64,000 nt of DNA from Kitasatospora gansuensis (GCF_014203705.1 NZ_JACHJR010000001.1:4526001-4590000); one strand, 5' to 3'. Shown: positions 43,245-52,422, numbered from the stretch's first letter. Made by a program: numbers and translations. The notes: generated by a model from the letters alone, not told the origin.

Positions 43245-45089
43245 GTGCCCGAGCTGAAGTCCCGTACGGTCACCCACGGTCGCAACATGGCAGGCGCCCG
43301 GGCGCTTCTCCGGGCCGCCGGCGTAGCCCGCGAGGACTTCGGCAAGCCGATCATCGCGGTGGCCAACTCCTTCACCGAGTTCGTGCCCGGGCACACCCAC
43401 CTGCAGCCGGTCGGCCGGATCGTCTCCGAGGCGATCCAGGCCGCGGGCGGCATCCCGCGCGAGTTCAACACCATCGCGGTGGACGACGGCATCGCGATGG
43501 GCCACCACGGCATGCTCTACTCGCTGCCCTCGCGCGACCTGATCGCCGACTCGGTCGAGTACATGGTGAGCGCGCACTGCGCCGACGCGCTGATCTGCAT
43601 CTCCAACTGCGACAAGATCACCCCCGGCATGCTGATGGCCGCGCTGCGCCTCAACATCCCGACCGTCTTCGTCTCCGGCGGCCCGATGGAGGCCGGTCAG
43701 GCCGTCCTGGTGGACGGCACGGTGCGCAAGCTCGACCTGGTGAACGCGATCTCCGACGCCGTGAACGAGAACGTCTCGGACGCGGACATCGCGATCATCG
43801 AGGAGAACGCCTGCCCGACCTGCGGCTCCTGTTCGGGCATGTTCACCGCCAACTCGATGAACTGCCTGGCCGAGGCGATCGGCCTGGCCCTGCCGGGCAA
43901 CGGCTCGGTGCTGGCCACCCACACCGCCCGCAAGGCGCTGTACGAGGACGCCGGCCGGACCATCGTGGAGATCACCAAGCGCCACTACGAGCAGGACGAC
44001 TACTCGGTCCTGCCGCGCTCGGTCGCCTCCCGCGCCGCGTTCGAGAACGCGATGGCGCTGGACATCGCGATGGGTGGCTCGACCAACACGATCCTGCACC
44101 TGCTGGCCGCCGCCCAGGAGGCGGAGATCGAGTTCGACATGCGGGACATCGACGCGATCTCGCGCAAGGTGCCCTGTCTGTCCAAGGTCGCGCCGAACGG
44201 CAAGTACTACATGGAGGACGTGCACCGGGCCGGCGGCATCCCCGCCATCCTGGGCGAGCTCTACCGGGGCGGCCTGCTCAACGAGGACGTCACCACCGTG
44301 CACTCCACCTCGATGGAGCAGTGGTTCAAGGACTGGGACATCCGGGGCGGCGCCGCCACCGAGACGGCGGTCGAGCTGTTCCACGCGGCCCCCGGCTGCG
44401 TGCGGTCCGCCACCGCCTTCTCGCAGTCGGAGCGCTGGGACACCCTGGACACCGACGCGGCGAACGGCTGCATCCGCAGCATCGAGCACGCGTACTCGAC
44501 CGAGGGCGGGCTCGCCGTGCTGTACGGCAACCTGGCCGAGGACGGCTGCGTGGTGAAGACCGCCGGTGTCGACGAGTCGATCTGGACCTTCAGCGGCCCG
44601 GCCGTGGTGCTGGAGTCCCAGGAGGACGCGGTGGACGCGATCCTCACCAAGCGGATCAAGGAGGGCGACGTCGTCGTCATCCGCTACGAGGGCCCCAAGG
44701 GCGGCCCCGGCATGCAGGAGATGCTCTACCCGACCTCGTTCCTCAAGGGCCGGGGCCTGGGCAAGGCCTGCGCGCTGATCACCGACGGCCGGTTCTCCGG
44801 CGGCACCTCCGGTCTGTCGATCGGTCACGCCTCGCCCGAGGCGGCCTCCGGCGGCACCATCGCACTGGTCGAGGACGGCGACGTCATCGCGATCGACATC
44901 CCGAACCGCTCGGTCGAGCTGAAGGTCTCCTTCGAGGAGCTGCACGAGCGCCGGCTCAAGCTGGAGGCCGGTACGGGCTACCGCCCGAAGAACCGGGTCC
45001 GCCCGGTCAGCGCGGCGCTGAAGGCGTACGCGGCGATGGCCACCTCCGCCGACAAGGGCGCGGTGCGCGACGTGAGCAAGCTGGGCTGA
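43245..45089 (+). CDS. ilvD: Dihydroxy-acid dehydratase
   Basis: 614 aa. The GTG at 43245 is chosen because AAGGAG (43231-43236) is 8 nt upstream; an earlier GTG at 43236 overlaps that site. It dehydrates dihydroxy-isovalerate and dihydroxy-methylvalerate in branched-chain amino acid synthesis. Fe-S ligands lie in ISNCDKITPGM and CPTCGSCSGM, the conserved NSMNC follows, and DGRFSGGTSGLSIGHASPEA near the C-terminus is the substrate-site motif. It has the length of the housekeeping enzyme. Monocistronic, with a good terminator. Confidence 0.98.
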   Translation: MPELKSRTVTHGRNMAGARALLRAAGVAREDFGKPIIAVANSFTEFVPGHTHLQPVGRIVSEAIQAAGGIPREFNTIAVDDGIAMGHHGMLYSLPSRDLIADSVEYMVSAHCADALICISNCDKITPGMLMAALRLNIPTVFVSGGPMEAGQAVLVDGTVRKLDLVNAISDAVNENVSDADIAIIEENACPTCGSCSGMFTANSMNCLAEAIGLALPGNGSVLATHTARKALYEDAGRTIVEITKRHYEQDDYSVLPRSVASRAAFENAMALDIAMGGSTNTILHLLAAAQEAEIEFDMRDIDAISRKVPCLSKVAPNGKYYMEDVHRAGGIPAILGELYRGGLLNEDVTTVHSTSMEQWFKDWDIRGGAATETAVELFHAAPGCVRSATAFSQSERWDTLDTDAANGCIRSIEHAYSTEGGLAVLYGNLAEDGCVVKTAGVDESIWTFSGPAVVLESQEDAVDAILTKRIKEGDVVVIRYEGPKGGPGMQEMLYPTSFLKGRGLGKACALITDGRFSGGTSGLSIGHASPEAASGGTIALVEDGDVIAIDIPNRSVELKVSFEELHERRLKLEAGTGYRPKNRVRPVSAALKAYAAMATSADKGAVRDVSKLG

Positions 45090-45098
45090 CGCCCGGTC

Positions 45099-45133
45099 AG
45101 GCGGCCGCTTCCTGTTTTGGGAGGCGGCCGCCT
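45099..45133 (+). terminator. ilvD terminator
   Basis: A 14-bp stem (aggcggccgcttcc against ggaggcggccgcct, one G-U pair) with loop tgttttg, 10 bp after the ilvD stop. Confidence 0.8.
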
Positions 45134-45171
45134 TCGTCGTTCCGGTGGGTGGCCGGGCCATAATCGGTCCC

Positions 45172-45693
45172 GTGGACGAGCAGCTGAACCCCCAGGCCAA
45201 GCCGGTAGGCGCCCCCGAGCCCGAGCCGATCCGCTGGTTCGGCACCAGCTGGCTGGAGCGCGGCAGCGGTTACTGGGCCCGCCGGGTCGCGGTGCCGCTC
45301 GGCGCGCTGGTGGCGGTGGCGGCCGGGGCACTGCTGCTGCGCTTCGCGGTCGCCGGGGTGCAGGACTCCTCGGCCGGCGGCTTCGTCTACGGGCTGCTGG
45401 TCGCCGCGATTGGGCTCTGCTCGCTGCTCTCCGGCCTGCGGATGTGGAAGCTGCTGAGCGAGGGCAAGCCCGCCCTGACCGGCTGGATGACCGAGGAGAA
45501 GTCGCTCGGCGCGGTCTGGCTGATCGGGTTCGCCGGGGCCCTGTTCGCCTACTTCCTGCGCAGCCTCGCCGAGGCCCCGGGCGAGGCGGTCAAGCGCGCC
45601 GAGTACGACCGCGCGGTCGCCGCCTTCGACCGGCGGAAGACGGGACAGGCCGCCCGCAGCGGGAACCCGAAGCGGGCGAAGAAGCGTCGCTGA
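45172..45693 (+). CDS. Conserved integral membrane protein
   Basis: 173 aa, GTG start at 45172. Three hydrophobic segments are visible: about 38-60 (VPLGALVAVAAGALLLRFAV), 68-92 (GFVYGLLVAAIGLCSLLSGL) and 112-130 (AVWLIGFAGALFAYFL). The N-terminus is Pro-rich and contains WFGTSWLERGSGYW; the C-terminus is strongly basic (AKKRR). No catalytic motif. Function unknown. It converges with the gene at 45713. Confidence 0.72.
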   Translation: MDEQLNPQAKPVGAPEPEPIRWFGTSWLERGSGYWARRVAVPLGALVAVAAGALLLRFAVAGVQDSSAGGFVYGLLVAAIGLCSLLSGLRMWKLLSEGKPALTGWMTEEKSLGAVWLIGFAGALFAYFLRSLAEAPGEAVKRAEYDRAVAAFDRRKTGQAARSGNPKRAKKRR

Positions 45694-45712
45694 GCCGTCC
45701 TCCGACCCTGGG

Positions 45713-46120
45713 TCAGACCGGCTTGGGCACCTCGGTGACCGCCTTGAGCGTGAAGTCCGCGCTGGGCTGCGCGGGGGCCGGGCTGCTCGGGGCCGGGCGC
45801 GGGCTCGGCTGGACGCCGACCGTGTCGGTGGCGACCTTGAGGCTGAACAGCACGATCGCGATCACCGCCAGCACGATCAGCCAGGTCTGCCAGGACTTGC
45901 CGCCCTCACGCGCCGGCCTTCGCCGCGGCCCGTCGTTGACGGAGCGTCGGCCGCCCGGATCGACCGGCGGCTGGTGCTTCCAGCGCGCGGCGAGCATCCG
46001 GGTACGCCCGGACGGCTCCTTCACGGTGGCGGCCCGGACGAACTCCTCGTCCAGCACCAGCCCCTCGAACGGGTCGGGCTGCTCCGCCGGACGGGGCTCC
46101 GGCTCTTCGGCTATCGGCAC
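45713..46120 (-). CDS. Single-pass membrane protein, truncated paralogue of the next gene
   Basis: 135 aa from the GTG at 46120. Its first about 60 residues (PDPFEGLVLDEEF, KEPSGRTRMLAARWK, PPVDPGGRRSVNDGP) are nearly identical to those of the 404-aa protein encoded just upstream. A membrane segment (TWLIVLAVIAIVLFSL) follows, then a short Pro/Ser-rich extracytoplasmic tail in place of the partner's large domain. A longer ATG start (46192) would overlap the upstream gene. It looks like a duplication in which the outer domain was lost or replaced. Function unknown. Confidence 0.7.
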   Translation of the reverse strand: MPIAEEPEPRPAEQPDPFEGLVLDEEFVRAATVKEPSGRTRMLAARWKHQPPVDPGGRRSVNDGPRRRPAREGGKSWQTWLIVLAVIAIVLFSLKVATDTVGVQPSPRPAPSSPAPAQPSADFTLKAVTEVPKPV

Positions 46121-46167
46121 GTCGTCAGTATGCCTCGCGGAGCCGTCCGGGGGCCGCCCGTTTCCGA

Positions 46168-47382
46168 TCAACTCCGGCTGACCGTCCCGCATCCGCCGCC
46201 CTGACGGAGGTCCCCGCTGCGGTCGTACGGGTCGGTGGTCGGCCCGGTCCTGGACGGCTCCGGCGAGGTGCCGATGGCGAGCTGGGCGAACTGCGGGTGG
46301 TAGAAGCCGTCGTAGACGTCGCACGCGCTGTTGCCGGCTGAGCTGTTGGTGTCGTGGAAGTTGATCTTCTTCGGGTCCACCTGGAACGCCTTGGGGTTGG
46401 CGAACCGGACGGTGATCAGCCGCCGCACCACGGTGCGGGCGGTCCAGGTGGCGGGGGCCGCCGTACTGCCGGGGACCGGGGCGGCGCCGGTGCCCGGCCG
46501 CAGGGCGTAGACGAAGGTGTAGTCGGTGTGCACCAGCACACCCTTCTCGCCGTCACCCTCGAAGGTCATCCGGCCCTGCACCTTGACCGTGTCGGTGGCC
46601 GGAATCGCGTCGCGCAGGTTGAAGCGGCTGAACAGCGAGGTCCCCTCGTGCTCGACCGAAGGGTGGTCCAGTGCGGTCTCCGCCCGTTCCCGGGGCTTGC
46701 GGTCCAGCAGCGCGAGGGCTGCCTCGGGGCGGCCCGCCGCGATCACCGCCGGGTCGAGGTTGGCGGCCACCAGGAAGTCCTTGACCAGCTTGAGCTGGGC
46801 AGTCACGTCCTCCTCGTCGAAGACGCCGACGGCGGTGGCCGGCGGCAGCACGATCGCGTCCGGCCCGGCGGGCCAGCCCTCGGCGGGGGAGCCGGCCCAG
46901 GGGTGGGCCACGGTCGGCTGGTTGTCGTCCACCGGCGGCGGGGCGGCGGACGGCTTGGCGGTCTCCGGGCCGACGGTCGGCACGGCGCGGGCGGGGGCAC
47001 CGGTCGAGTCGGTACCGCGCCGGGCGGCGTTCCAGTTGCGCAGGTCCTCGATGTTGATCGCGGCGATGGCCACCCCGACCGCGAGCACGACGAAGACCGG
47101 GGTCTGCCAGTTCCGCTTCGGCCGTCGCCGGACGTTGCCCCAGGGGTCGACCGGCTTCGGCTTCCGGCCGAACCGCCGCTTGGGCTTCGGCCCGTCGTTG
47201 ACGGAGCGTCGGCCGCCCGGATCGACCGGCGGGCTGTCCTTCCAGCGGGCGGCGAGCATCCGGGTGCGCCCGGACGGTTCCTTCGTCCGGGCGGCGCGGA
47301 TGAACTCCTCGTCCAGGACGAGTCCCTCGAACGGGTCGTCGGCGGGACGCTGCTGTGGATCTTCGGCGGTCGGCACGCGCAC
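46168..47382 (-). CDS. Conserved membrane-anchored protein of unknown function
   Basis: 404 aa, GTG at 47382. Cytoplasmic N-terminus with DPFEGLVLDEEF and VDPGGRRSVNDGP, basic segment, one membrane segment (VFVVLAVGVAIAAINI, about 98-113), a Pro-rich linker, and an extracytoplasmic domain from about 180 (DVTAQLKLVKDFLVAANLDP to TVVRRLITVRFANP), ending in a Cys pair region (SACDVYDG, GGGCGTV). This domain looks like a conserved streptomycete surface domain, but no catalytic residues are evident. The truncated paralogue begins 47 bp downstream on the same strand. Confidence 0.75.
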   Translation of the reverse strand: MRVPTAEDPQQRPADDPFEGLVLDEEFIRAARTKEPSGRTRMLAARWKDSPPVDPGGRRSVNDGPKPKRRFGRKPKPVDPWGNVRRRPKRNWQTPVFVVLAVGVAIAAINIEDLRNWNAARRGTDSTGAPARAVPTVGPETAKPSAAPPPVDDNQPTVAHPWAGSPAEGWPAGPDAIVLPPATAVGVFDEEDVTAQLKLVKDFLVAANLDPAVIAAGRPEAALALLDRKPRERAETALDHPSVEHEGTSLFSRFNLRDAIPATDTVKVQGRMTFEGDGEKGVLVHTDYTFVYALRPGTGAAPVPGSTAAPATWTARTVVRRLITVRFANPKAFQVDPKKINFHDTNSSAGNSACDVYDGFYHPQFAQLAIGTSPEPSRTGPTTDPYDRSGDLRQGGGCGTVSRS

Positions 47383-47490
47383 AGTATGCAGATCGGCTTT
47401 TCCCAATACCTCCACCGGGTCCGGGGTTTGACGGGCCGACCAGGGAGTTCCGTACCGGTACGACGTGTTTCGTCCGGTGCTGACCCGGTG

Positions 47491-47976
47491 TCAGCCCTGC
47501 TTCCGGGCCTTCTTCACCGAGCCGACCACGCCCGCGATCAGCAGCAGCACCCCGGCGGGCAGCAGTGAGCCGAACAGCGCCGCGAACAGCCCGGACCCGC
47601 CGAGCAGCATCATCGACACCGTGTTCAGCCCCCAGAGCGCACCCGCCGCCGGCAGGGCCGAGCGCCACGGGTGCTCGCTCGCCCAGCGGTGCAGCCGCCG
47701 GTCGGCGGTGTCCCGGCGGAGCTTGCCGCCGACGGTGCCCACCAGGAAGAAGAAGAACAACCCGAGCCCGACCGGCCCGGCCAGGATGTCCAAGGACCAG
47801 TGCCCGGTCACCACGTCCACCCCGAGCGCGGCCCCCCCGACCAGAGCCCCGACCCCGGCCGCCGTCCGCCACGGCCCCAGGCCCGCCGAGGCGACCGCCA
47901 GCTGCCGGTTCTCACTACGCGACAAATCTCCGTGTCCCATACCTCCAAGGTGCTCCGCCGACGGCCCGGAAGCCAT
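47491..47976 (-). CDS. Small integral membrane protein
   Basis: 161 aa from the ATG at 47976; an ATG at 47940 directly abuts a GGAGGT and is a less likely start. Three to four hydrophobic segments: 41-58 (VGALVGGAALGVDVV), 67-84 (GPVGLGLFFFFLVGTVGG), 108-126 and 130-150 (LFGSLLPAGVLLLIAGVV). The Gly-Phe stretch GLFFFFLVG is striking. No known domain recognised. Upstream on the same strand from the 404-aa membrane protein gene, 108 bp apart. Confidence 0.65.
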   Translation of the reverse strand: MASGPSAEHLGGMGHGDLSRSENRQLAVASAGLGPWRTAAGVGALVGGAALGVDVVTGHWSLDILAGPVGLGLFFFFLVGTVGGKLRRDTADRRLHRWASEHPWRSALPAAGALWGLNTVSMMLLGGSGLFAALFGSLLPAGVLLLIAGVVGSVKKARKQG

Positions 47977-48020
47977 AGGGGTAGCCCCGGAGTTTCCCCC
48001 TACGGGGTATCCGGCGCCGG

Positions 48021-48052
48021 GTGACCCGGCCGGAGTCGTCCGGCCGGGTCAC
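48021..48052 (-). terminator. Terminator of the esterase gene
   Basis: A perfect 14-bp stem (gtgacccggccgga and complement) with loop gtcg, 8 bp past the stop of the leftward esterase gene. Confidence 0.85.
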
Positions 48053-48059
48053 GCCGGGG

Positions 48060-49631
48060 TCAGCTTCGGTACTCGACCGTGAGCGTGGCGTTCGCGCCGC
48101 GCTGGAGGAAGAGGTAGGCGGTCGAGGTCAGGGCGTGGTCGAAGCCGAGGCGGAGCTGGAGGGTGCCGCCCGGGGTGATGGCCGCGAGGCCGGCGGGGCT
48201 GAAGTCGGTCGAGGTCCGGGTGCCGGTGGTGAAGGCGGCGAGGGTGGCCACGGCGGGGGCGTCGGCCGTCGCCGCGTAGTCGTCGGTGCCGGTGGTGCAG
48301 GTGGTGCCGAAGCAGCCGGTCCGGGCGTCGACCGTCAACTGGCCCTCGTTCCACGGGTTTCCGCTGCCGCTGCCGTACGAGACGGTGAGCCGGGCGGCGG
48401 TGACCACGGCTCCGGCGGGGAGGGCGGTGGTGTCGAAGGAGAGCAGCGAACGGTTCTGCTTGCCGTCGGTGCCGCGGCCGACGGCCAGGCCGAGTGAGCC
48501 CGCGAGGGTGCCGACGGCGGGGGCGGAGCCGTCCGCGTTGGCCTTCACGTAGCCGTCCCGGGTGGTGTCGTCGGTCAGGGTGAGGGTGCCGCCGCCGCTA
48601 CTGGGGGAGGGCGAGGGGGTGGGGGTGGGGGTGGGTGAACTCCCGTCCAGGCCCCAGAACTTGCCGATCCGGTAGGACGCGCAGATGTTGACGTCCAGCA
48701 GGTACGCCCCGGCCGTCCCGCACTGTTCGGGGCCGGTGCCCGGGTCGACCGGCTGGCCGTGACCCATGCCGGTGAGGGAGTAGGTCTCGACCCTGGCCTG
48801 TCCGCCGGCGTCGGTGTAGACGGCGTGCGGGTAGCCGCCGACGGTGTCGCTCACCGTCGGGGTCTGGCCGGTCCCGTTGGCGTCCGTCCACTGCTCCATC
48901 AGCTCGGTGAGGTTGGTGGACTTCACCACGTAGTCCGAACTGCCGTGCCAGATCGACACCTTGGGCCACGGTCCGGTCCAGGACGGGTAGGAGCCGCGGA
49001 CCAGGTCGCCCCACTGGGCGGGGGTGAGGTTGCGGCCGGTGGTCATGCAGTCGACGCTGGCCTGGGTCTGGCTGGTGGCGCACCGCGCGGGCAGCCCGGC
49101 GACCACGCCGCCGCCCGCGAATACGTCGGGGTAGTCGGCCAGCAGCGCGGCGGTCATCGCACCGCCGGCCGAGAGCCCGGTGACGTACACCCGGGCGGCG
49201 TCGGTGCCGAGGTCGGCCTTGGTCCGGTCGATCATCTGACGGATCGACAGCGCCTCGCCCTGGTCCCGGGAGAAGTCGCCGGACTGGTACCAGTTGAAGC
49301 AGGACGAGGAGTTGTTGGCGGACTGCTGCTGCGGCAGCAGCAGCGCGAAGCCCCACTGCTCGGCCCACCTGGTCCAGCCGGTCTCGTCGTCGAAGGCGGC
49401 GGCGGACTGGGTGCAGCCGTGCAGCGCGACCACCAGCGGCCGGCCGCTCGCCAGCCCGGTCGGGACGTAGCGGTACATCAGCAGGTTGCCCGGGTTCGAG
49501 CCGAAGCCGGTGACCTGGGTGAGCGAGGCGGCGGCGGTGGCCCGGCCGGGCTGGAGGCCGAGCAGCCCGGCCAGGACGGCGAGCAGGGTCAGTGCGGCCC
49601 AGCAGAGTCTGGGGACGGAACGGACGTGCAT
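48060..49631 (-). CDS. Secreted PHB-depolymerase-family esterase with C-terminal binding domain
   Basis: 523 aa, ATG at 49631. Signal peptide 1-35 (hydrophobic WAALTLLAVLAGLLGL, ATAAAS cleavage area). The esterase domain (about 45-330) has the oxyanion LVVALHGCTQ, nucleophile elbow GLSAGGAM, and catalytic His in TGMGHGQPVDPG, typical of the PHB depolymerase/feruloyl esterase family. A Thr-Pro/Ser-Pro linker follows (about 335-355). The C-terminal beta-sandwich (VKANADGSAPAVG, SLLSFDTTALPAGAVV, LTVSYGSG) resembles DNRLRE/CBM96-like surface-binding domains. It probably deesterifies plant polysaccharide or polyester. Substrate not determined. Confidence 0.92.
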   Translation of the reverse strand: MHVRSVPRLCWAALTLLAVLAGLLGLQPGRATAAASLTQVTGFGSNPGNLLMYRYVPTGLASGRPLVVALHGCTQSAAAFDDETGWTRWAEQWGFALLLPQQQSANNSSSCFNWYQSGDFSRDQGEALSIRQMIDRTKADLGTDAARVYVTGLSAGGAMTAALLADYPDVFAGGGVVAGLPARCATSQTQASVDCMTTGRNLTPAQWGDLVRGSYPSWTGPWPKVSIWHGSSDYVVKSTNLTELMEQWTDANGTGQTPTVSDTVGGYPHAVYTDAGGQARVETYSLTGMGHGQPVDPGTGPEQCGTAGAYLLDVNICASYRIGKFWGLDGSSPTPTPTPSPSPSSGGGTLTLTDDTTRDGYVKANADGSAPAVGTLAGSLGLAVGRGTDGKQNRSLLSFDTTALPAGAVVTAARLTVSYGSGSGNPWNEGQLTVDARTGCFGTTCTTGTDDYAATADAPAVATLAAFTTGTRTSTDFSPAGLAAITPGGTLQLRLGFDHALTSTAYLFLQRGANATLTVEYRS

Positions 49632-49834
49632 GGTGGCGGCTCCTGGGTGGGGGTGGAGGCCATGGGTGGGGTGCCGCGACGGTACGGCGGAGCGGAACCG
49701 GTCGGGCACGGTCCGGGCGAACACCACCGGGACCACCGGGTATCGGCCACCCACATTGCCCACACCGTGGAACGTCGTCCCGGCCGCACCCGGCCTGGTG
49801 CGAGGATGGCCGCACACGTACGTAAGGAGCGGCC

Positions 49835-50647
49835 ATGTCCGGACAGAAGATCGCCTTCCTCGGTACCGGCAAGATCGGGGAGGCGCTGCTCTCCGGCCTG
49901 CTGCGGGCGGGCACCGACCCCGCCGACGTGCTGGTCACCGCCCGCCGCCCGGAGCGGGCCGCCGAGTTGGCCGAGCGGTACGGCGTGACCGCAGTGACCA
50001 ACGCGGAGGCGGCCAAGCTGGCCGACACCCTGATCCTGGCGGTCAAGCCGCAGGACATGGGCACCCTGCTGGAGGAGCTCTCCCCGCACGTCAGCCCGGA
50101 CCGGCTGGTGATCTCGGCCGCCGCCGGTGTGCCGACCCGCTGGTTCGAGGCCAGGCTCGCCGCCGGTACGCCGGTGGTCCGGGTGATGCCCAACACCCCG
50201 GTGCTGGTGGACGAGGGGATGAGCGTGATCTCCGGCGGCTCGCACGCCGAGGAGCGGCACCTGCAGCGGGCCGAGGAGATCTTCCGCTCGGTCGGCAAGG
50301 CGCTCCGGCTGCCGGAGTCCCAGCAGGACGCGGCCACCGCGCTGTCCGGTTCGGGCCCGGCCTACTTCTACTTCCTGGTCGAGGCGATGACCGACGCGGG
50401 CATCCTGCTCGGCCTGCCCCGGCAGGTGGCGCACGACCTGATCGTGCAGTCGGCGATCGGCGCCTCGGTGATGCTGCGCGACTCGGGCGAGCACCCGGTC
50501 AAGCTGCGCGAGGCGGTCACCTCCCCGGCCGGCACCACCATCGCGGCCATCCGCGAGCTGGAGAACCACGGCGTGCGGGCCGCGCTGCTCGGCGCGCTGG
50601 AGGCGGCCCGGAACCGCTCGCAGGAGCTTGCCTCCGGCGGAATGTGA
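49835..50647 (+). CDS. proC: Pyrroline-5-carboxylate reductase
   Basis: 270 aa, ATG start. It makes proline from P5C using NAD(P)H. Rossmann loop FLGTGKIGEALLSGLL (G10, G12, G15), VKPQDM, and the C-terminal signature GSGPAYFYFLVEAM with TSPAGTTIAAIRELE are intact. Length is normal. The HAD phosphatase gene begins 22 bp after its stop and is probably cotranscribed. Confidence 0.97.
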   Translation: MSGQKIAFLGTGKIGEALLSGLLRAGTDPADVLVTARRPERAAELAERYGVTAVTNAEAAKLADTLILAVKPQDMGTLLEELSPHVSPDRLVISAAAGVPTRWFEARLAAGTPVVRVMPNTPVLVDEGMSVISGGSHAEERHLQRAEEIFRSVGKALRLPESQQDAATALSGSGPAYFYFLVEAMTDAGILLGLPRQVAHDLIVQSAIGASVMLRDSGEHPVKLREAVTSPAGTTIAAIRELENHGVRAALLGALEAARNRSQELASGGM

Positions 50648-50669
50648 CCCTCGCAGTAGGCTCGCCCGG

Positions 50670-51329
50670 GTGAGCTACGACTTGGTGATCTTCGACAACG
50701 ACGGCGTCCTGGTGGACAGTGAGCCGATCTCCAACCGGGTGCTGGCCGAGTACCTGACCGAACTCGGGTACCCGACCACGGTCGAGGACTCCTACCGGGA
50801 CTACATGGGCTGCGCCGCGCACACCGTGCACGACGTGATCGGCGAGCGGTACGGGGCGACCCTGCCGGAGGGCTTCGACGAGCTGTTCCACGCCCGGGTG
50901 TTCGCCGCCTTCGAGCGTGGACTCGTCGCGGTCCGGGGCGCGGAGCAGCTGCTGAAGAAGCTTCAGCAGCACGGTGTGCGGTACTGCCTGGCCTCCTCCG
51001 CGCACCACGAGTGGATCAGGACCGCGCTGGACCGCACCGGCCTGCGCGGCCACCACGCCGAGCAGCGGATCTTCAGCGCCCAGGACGTCGGCATCGGCAA
51101 GCCCGCGCCCGACCTGTTCCTGCACGCGGCCCGCACCATGGGCGTCGAGCCCGGCGCCTGCCTGGTGCTGGAGGACAGCCGCAACGGCGTGCTCGCCGCC
51201 CGGGCGGCCGGGATGGACGTGTACGGCTACGCCGCGCTGACCGATCCCGCGAAGCTCACCGGCGCGGGGGCCACCGGCCTGATCACCGCGCTGTCCGAGG
51301 TGCCGGCCCTGCTCGGGCTGCCGGACTGA
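50670..51329 (+). CDS. HAD-family phosphatase, beta-phosphoglucomutase-like
   Basis: 219 aa, GTG at 50670. HAD motif I is FDNDGVLVDSE (nucleophile D9, general acid D11), motif II LASSAHHEW, motif III Lys in IGKPAPDLF, and motif IV LVLEDSRNGVLAARAAG. The helical cap between motifs I and II is of the C1 type, as in beta-phosphoglucomutase and phosphoglycolate phosphatase. The small sugar- or glycol-phosphate substrate cannot be specified. Follows proC by 22 bp. Confidence 0.93.
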   Translation: MSYDLVIFDNDGVLVDSEPISNRVLAEYLTELGYPTTVEDSYRDYMGCAAHTVHDVIGERYGATLPEGFDELFHARVFAAFERGLVAVRGAEQLLKKLQQHGVRYCLASSAHHEWIRTALDRTGLRGHHAEQRIFSAQDVGIGKPAPDLFLHAARTMGVEPGACLVLEDSRNGVLAARAAGMDVYGYAALTDPAKLTGAGATGLITALSEVPALLGLPD

Positions 51330-51348
51330 CCTCGGGGCTCACGAGCCG

Positions 51349-51951
51349 TCAGTTCTGGTCCTCGCCCGTCTTCTCCGGCCGTCTGCGGGTGCCCAGTTCG
51401 CCGAGCGGGCGGGGCCGGGGGACGGCCGGGCGGTTCTTGCCGCGCCGCCGCCGATGGGCCATCAGCTCCCGGCCGCGCTCCGTGTCGGACGCGCCGACCA
51501 GCGGGATCGGGTGCGGGAAGCGCAGCACGGTGCCCTGGTCGGTGGAGGGCTCCAGGGTGTCGGGGAGCTCACCGGCCAGTTCGAGCAGCTCGGCCACCAG
51601 GTCGGCGGTGACGGCCGGTTCGCCGACCGGGGCGGCGGGGGCGGGAGCGGCCGGGCCGGATTCGATCCGGGGGCTGCCGCCGACCGCCGCGCACTGGTAG
51701 GCCATCGAGTCCTGCCAGCCCATCGCGTAGGAGCGTTCCTCGGCCCGGCCGAGTTCCTCCCTGGTCATCACCACCAGGCCGTCCGGCACCGCGAGATGGG
51801 CCAGCCGGGCGAGCAGGCGGGCGACGGCCTCCGGGCCGAGCACCCGGGCGGCCTCGATGCCCGAGAGCTGGTCGGCCGAGCCGTCCTGACGGTCCGTCGG
51901 CCCCGGCCGGTGGTCAGTCCCCGGGCCCCGAGGCCCACCGTCCCGCTCCAC
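51349..51951 (-). CDS. Hypothetical protein encoded downstream of the Xre-type regulator
   Basis: 200 aa, GTG at 51951, 24 bp after the stop of the Xre-type regulator gene and so probably in one operon with it. Helical middle (GPEAVARLLARLAHL, REELGRAEERSYAMGWQDSMAYQ), a Pro/Ala-rich linker and a basic C-terminus (HRRRRGKNRPAVPRPRP). No known domain, signal or membrane segment. It may belong to the tail cluster's regulatory unit or to the host. Confidence 0.62.
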   Translation of the reverse strand: MERDGGPRGPGTDHRPGPTDRQDGSADQLSGIEAARVLGPEAVARLLARLAHLAVPDGLVVMTREELGRAEERSYAMGWQDSMAYQCAAVGGSPRIESGPAAPAPAAPVGEPAVTADLVAELLELAGELPDTLEPSTDQGTVLRFPHPIPLVGASDTERGRELMAHRRRRGKNRPAVPRPRPLGELGTRRRPEKTGEDQN

Positions 51952-51975
51952 CCCGCTGCACCTTCCTGTGTCCGA

Positions 51976-52422
51976 CTACCCCGCGGCGCGCCTTCCCCCG
52001 ACGTTGTCGTCGGTCTCCTCCAGGGCGAACTGTGCGGCGATCCGCAGGAACATCGCGCGGCGCTCGGCGGGGATGCCCAGGGCCTCTGCCGCCTCGTCAG
52101 TCGTCATCCGCCGCCGGGATTCTTCGTCCTGGGAAGAGTACTCGGTCGCCATCGGAAGATCATCAGCGGTCAGCTTTCCGGACCTGATCAGGACCTCTCT
52201 GACCGGCACCTGGAGTGCCCGGGCCAGCCCGCGCATGGTGTCCAGGTCGGGCATGCTCTGCCGGAGCAGCAGCCGGGTGACGGCGGCCCGGTGCACGCCG
52301 GCGTCCTCCGCCAGCTTCGACTTGCCGCCCCCGCGCGGGCTGTCGATGTCGTAGCCGCGATCCCGCATCAGGCCTTCGATCCAGGCCGCAAACGGTTCGA
52401 GGCCGCTGTCCTTGTTGTCCAT
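51976..52422 (-). CDS. Xre-type helix-turn-helix regulator of the tail cluster
   Basis: 148 aa, ATG at 52422 with GGAGGG 10 nt upstream. Helix-turn-helix at about 30-75 (SKLAEDAGVHRAAVTRLLLRQSMPDLDTMRGLARALQVPVREVLIRSG region). A C-terminal helical part (RRRMTTDEAAEALGIPAERRAMFLRIAAQFALEE) may dimerise. It is transcribed divergently from the WhiB-like and tail genes, the position of a phage-type repressor. Three copies of a 15-bp motif, two in front of this gene and one before the tail operon, are candidate operators. No cleavage (LexA-type) domain is seen. Confidence 0.86.
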   Translation of the reverse strand: MDNKDSGLEPFAAWIEGLMRDRGYDIDSPRGGGKSKLAEDAGVHRAAVTRLLLRQSMPDLDTMRGLARALQVPVREVLIRSGKLTADDLPMATEYSSQDEESRRRMTTDEAAEALGIPAERRAMFLRIAAQFALEETDDNVGGRRAAG

